From: Nostoc commune NIES-4072
GTDB taxonomy: Bacteria; Cyanobacteriota; Cyanobacteriia; Cyanobacteriales; Nostocaceae
DNA length: 64,000 bases
Direction: 5' to 3'
NCBI RefSeq assembly: GCF_003113895.1
Contig: NZ_BDUD01000001.1
Span: forward strand, 6,500,792-6,564,791
Positions within the stretch are counted from its first letter, which is position 1. Each line of letters begins with the position of its first letter. Both the position numbers and the translations under genes were made by a program. Below are positions 62,456 through 64,000 of the stretch, piece after piece. The notes under the pieces were generated by a model. The model did not search any database. It worked only from the letters and a program-made list of their open reading frames with translations, and was not told the DNA's origin.

Positions 62456-63181
62456 ATGCACACATTTGTAGCTTCTTCCTCAATGCAGCTGTCTGTACCA
62501 CCAAATCACGTTCAGCCCATGAAGATTGTCGCACTGGGGGACAGCTTAATTTATGGATTCGGCGACCCAGAAAAAGGAGGCTGGATTGAGCAACTACGGC
62601 GATGGTGGATGTTGCCAGATAGTGCGGGTCATGTTCTTTATAATTTAGGGGTAAGAGGCGATCGCACGCAACAAGTAGCCCAAAGGCTAGAAGTAGAGTT
62701 CCGCCACCGGGGTGAACTGCGAAATCGTGTCCCCGATTTGATTATATTATCAGTAGGCGTGAATGACTCAGCGCGGTTGGCGCGTCCCAATGGCCGAAGT
62801 TACACAGATTTTGCATTGTTTGAAAAGGAAATTGCAACTCTTTTAGATTTAGCACAGCAACTATGTCCTGTGTTATTCGTCGGCATGGTGCCAGTGGATG
62901 AAGCCAAGATGCCATTTTTAGATTGTTTTTACTATAATCATACCGATCAGTACCGCTACAAAGAAGCAACTCGCATTGCTTGTACTAAACGGCAGATTCC
63001 CTATTTAGATATTTTTGAGCAATGGATGGAACGCGGTGAAAATTGGCGGCTTAAACGCTTGAGTGAAGATGGTCTACATCCTAATACACTAGGTTATCAA
63101 GCTTTGCTAGAAGATGTGATCAATTGGGATGCTATAGCAACTTACCATTCTAAATTCGATTACCAGCTTGAGCGATCATAA
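62456..63181 (+). CDS. GDSL-type esterase/lipase (SGNH hydrolase)
   Basis: 241 residues. All four SGNH blocks are present: Ser in VALGDSLIYGFGD (near 29), Gly in LGVRGDRT, Asn in SVGVNDSAR and Asp/His in DGLHPNTLGY. No signal peptide, so probably cytoplasmic. It hydrolyses esters, possibly of lipids or sugars. An internal ATG at 62519 (MKIVALGD) could be a shorter alternative start, giving the family core without the 21-residue extension. Divergent from the heptapeptide-repeat ORF. Confidence 0.92.
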   Translation: MHTFVASSSMQLSVPPNHVQPMKIVALGDSLIYGFGDPEKGGWIEQLRRWWMLPDSAGHVLYNLGVRGDRTQQVAQRLEVEFRHRGELRNRVPDLIILSVGVNDSARLARPNGRSYTDFALFEKEIATLLDLAQQLCPVLFVGMVPVDEAKMPFLDCFYYNHTDQYRYKEATRIACTKRQIPYLDIFEQWMERGENWRLKRLSEDGLHPNTLGYQALLEDVINWDAIATYHSKFDYQLERS

Positions 63182-63190
63182 CTTTTGTAC

Positions 63191-63210
63191 AGACGCGATT
63201 AATCGCGTCT
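63191..63210. repeat. Palindromic repeat AGACGCGATTAATCGCGTCT
   Basis: Perfect 20-bp palindrome after the GDSL gene. Near-identical to the copy within the mannosidase gene (33358-33377). Confidence 0.8.
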
Positions 63211-63222
63211 CTCCTAACTTCT

Positions 63223-63657
63223 ATGACACCAACTTTATTTGGTCGTTGGCAAACTCGATTATTATTACTTGCAACGGTGGGCGTACTTGTGTCTTTGCCC
63301 TTTGCAACGGGTTTGATTGGTTCTAGTGCTAACTCGGTTTATTTTTTGATACTTGGTTATGTCGCCGTCTTTGGCTTAGGTTGGGATGTGCTTTATAACT
63401 ATCTCCAAAAATTTCGATGGGATAGAGATTGGCCAGCAGCCTATCAACTCTTAGCTGGTATATGGGAATTAGTATTTATGTTCTGTGGAGTCAAACTATT
63501 TGGCTTTTTACCAATATCTTTACCTAAAGAAGAACTACCGTTAGCAGTTTTTTTATTGCACTATACCGTCGTGTGGCTAGCAGTTTTTATTAGTTCACAA
63601 AGCCTGATGCGAATTATCTTTCCCCGTTGGCGTTTTCGGGGTGGTGAGTGGTTATAA
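63223..63657 (+). CDS. Multi-pass membrane protein, unknown
   Basis: 144 residues with four hydrophobic segments (e.g. LLLLATVGVLVSLPFATGLIG and FLLHYTVVWLAVFISS). A conserved-looking WDVLYNYLQKFRWDRDWP loop lies between helices. No known motif. It follows the GDSL gene by 41 bp that include the palindrome. Possibly co-transcribed. Not recognised. Confidence 0.7.
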   Translation: MTPTLFGRWQTRLLLLATVGVLVSLPFATGLIGSSANSVYFLILGYVAVFGLGWDVLYNYLQKFRWDRDWPAAYQLLAGIWELVFMFCGVKLFGFLPISLPKEELPLAVFLLHYTVVWLAVFISSQSLMRIIFPRWRFRGGEWL

Positions 63658-64000
63658 TATCGTGTCCGCTTGTTATACCAATTCTGTATGAAGCTGCGCT
63701 AAAGCATATTTAAGTATAAGGAAGAAAAACGAACCGCATTCGCGCAGCGTCTCGTTAGAGAAGTGGCTTCCCGCGCATCACCATTGATTGCCTTTATGTT
63801 GCAAGGTACAAGCTATGAAAAATATTCCGCTTAAGCAAATTTAAATCTTAGATTAATTACTTAGTAATTGACAAAAATTGACATTACAACAAAGCATAAA
63901 TTAACCTTAGCTGTATCTAACAAGCTTGACATTTCCCGGTCTTTTAAAGAATTATCTTAGGGAAACCAGATAGTTAATTTTGAAGAAACCATGCATATAG
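63658..64000. other. Gene-free end of window
   Basis: 343 bp. A GC-rich dispersed repeat (GCGCAGCGTCTCGTTAGAGA with GGCTTCCCGCG, near 63746-63780) lies in it, and the rest is AT-rich. The last 30 bp may hold the start of a gene beyond the edge, but this cannot be told. Confidence 0.5.

Overview
The window comes from a filamentous, probably heterocyst-forming cyanobacterium of the Nostoc/Anabaena type. It carries photosynthesis genes (psbH, psbN, ndhL), the cyanobacterial/plastid ribosomal protein PSRP-3 (ycf65), a tRNA-Leu(UAA) split by a group I intron, many HIP1 octamers (GCGATCGC), and dense short tandem repeats of the ATTTTAG, CCAATGC and AGTCATT kinds. A DevC-type exporter permease and PEP-CTERM proteins fit the same group. 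No single locus names the species.

Layout. 1-7.1 kb is an envelope or glycan region: the 3' end of a devC-like permease, an extended SDR epimerase, two GT2 glycosyltransferases around a secreted DUF2141 protein, and a GT4 glycosyltransferase. 7.4-14.7 kb is a mobile, decaying zone: two IS200/IS605 elements with divergent tnpA and broken tnpB, solo IS-end-like repeats, a MITE, two related lipoproteins, a flippase-like membrane protein and a frameshifted gene of unknown function. 14.8-31.6 kb is mostly housekeeping: tRNA-Leu, ndhL-DUF3007-trpA, a PEP-CTERM protein, a Ser/Thr kinase, a ParE/RelE-type toxin-antitoxin pair, an SDR, a dynamin/Era-like GTPase, tpiA, folP, a stomatin-like protein, rpsU, pth, tatA and psbH/psbN. 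31.6-42.5 kb holds a GH38 alpha-mannosidase, conserved hypotheticals, an alpha/beta hydrolase, a decayed toxin-antitoxin locus, a mechanosensitive-channel-like protein, an SRPBCC protein and a SirB1/TPR protein. 42.5-51.6 kb holds a duplicated intergenic unit that may encode small RNAs, a DUF1194 PEP-CTERM protein, atpD-atpC flanked by two identical MITEs, a flotillin-like protein and a WD40 kinase. 51.6-64 kb holds ycf65, DUF29, a HAD hydrolase, a CYP110-like P450, a glycosyltransferase plus FkbM methyltransferase pair, a TPR protein, ruvB, hisF, tRNA-Ala(GGC), a truncated STAND ATPase, a 15-unit heptapeptide-repeat ORF and a GDSL hydrolase.

Genes that probably work together are the glycosyltransferase/DevC group at the left edge, atpD-atpC (beta and epsilon of the F1 ATPase), the toxin-antitoxin pair, and possibly the P450/glycosyltransferase/FkbM group. 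The other main theme is repeat invasion. Dispersed palindromic or tandem repeats occur between genes, inside a tRNA intron, inside transposase genes, and in frame inside at least three protein-coding sequences.

All calls come from reading the sequence and remembered family features. No database search was run.
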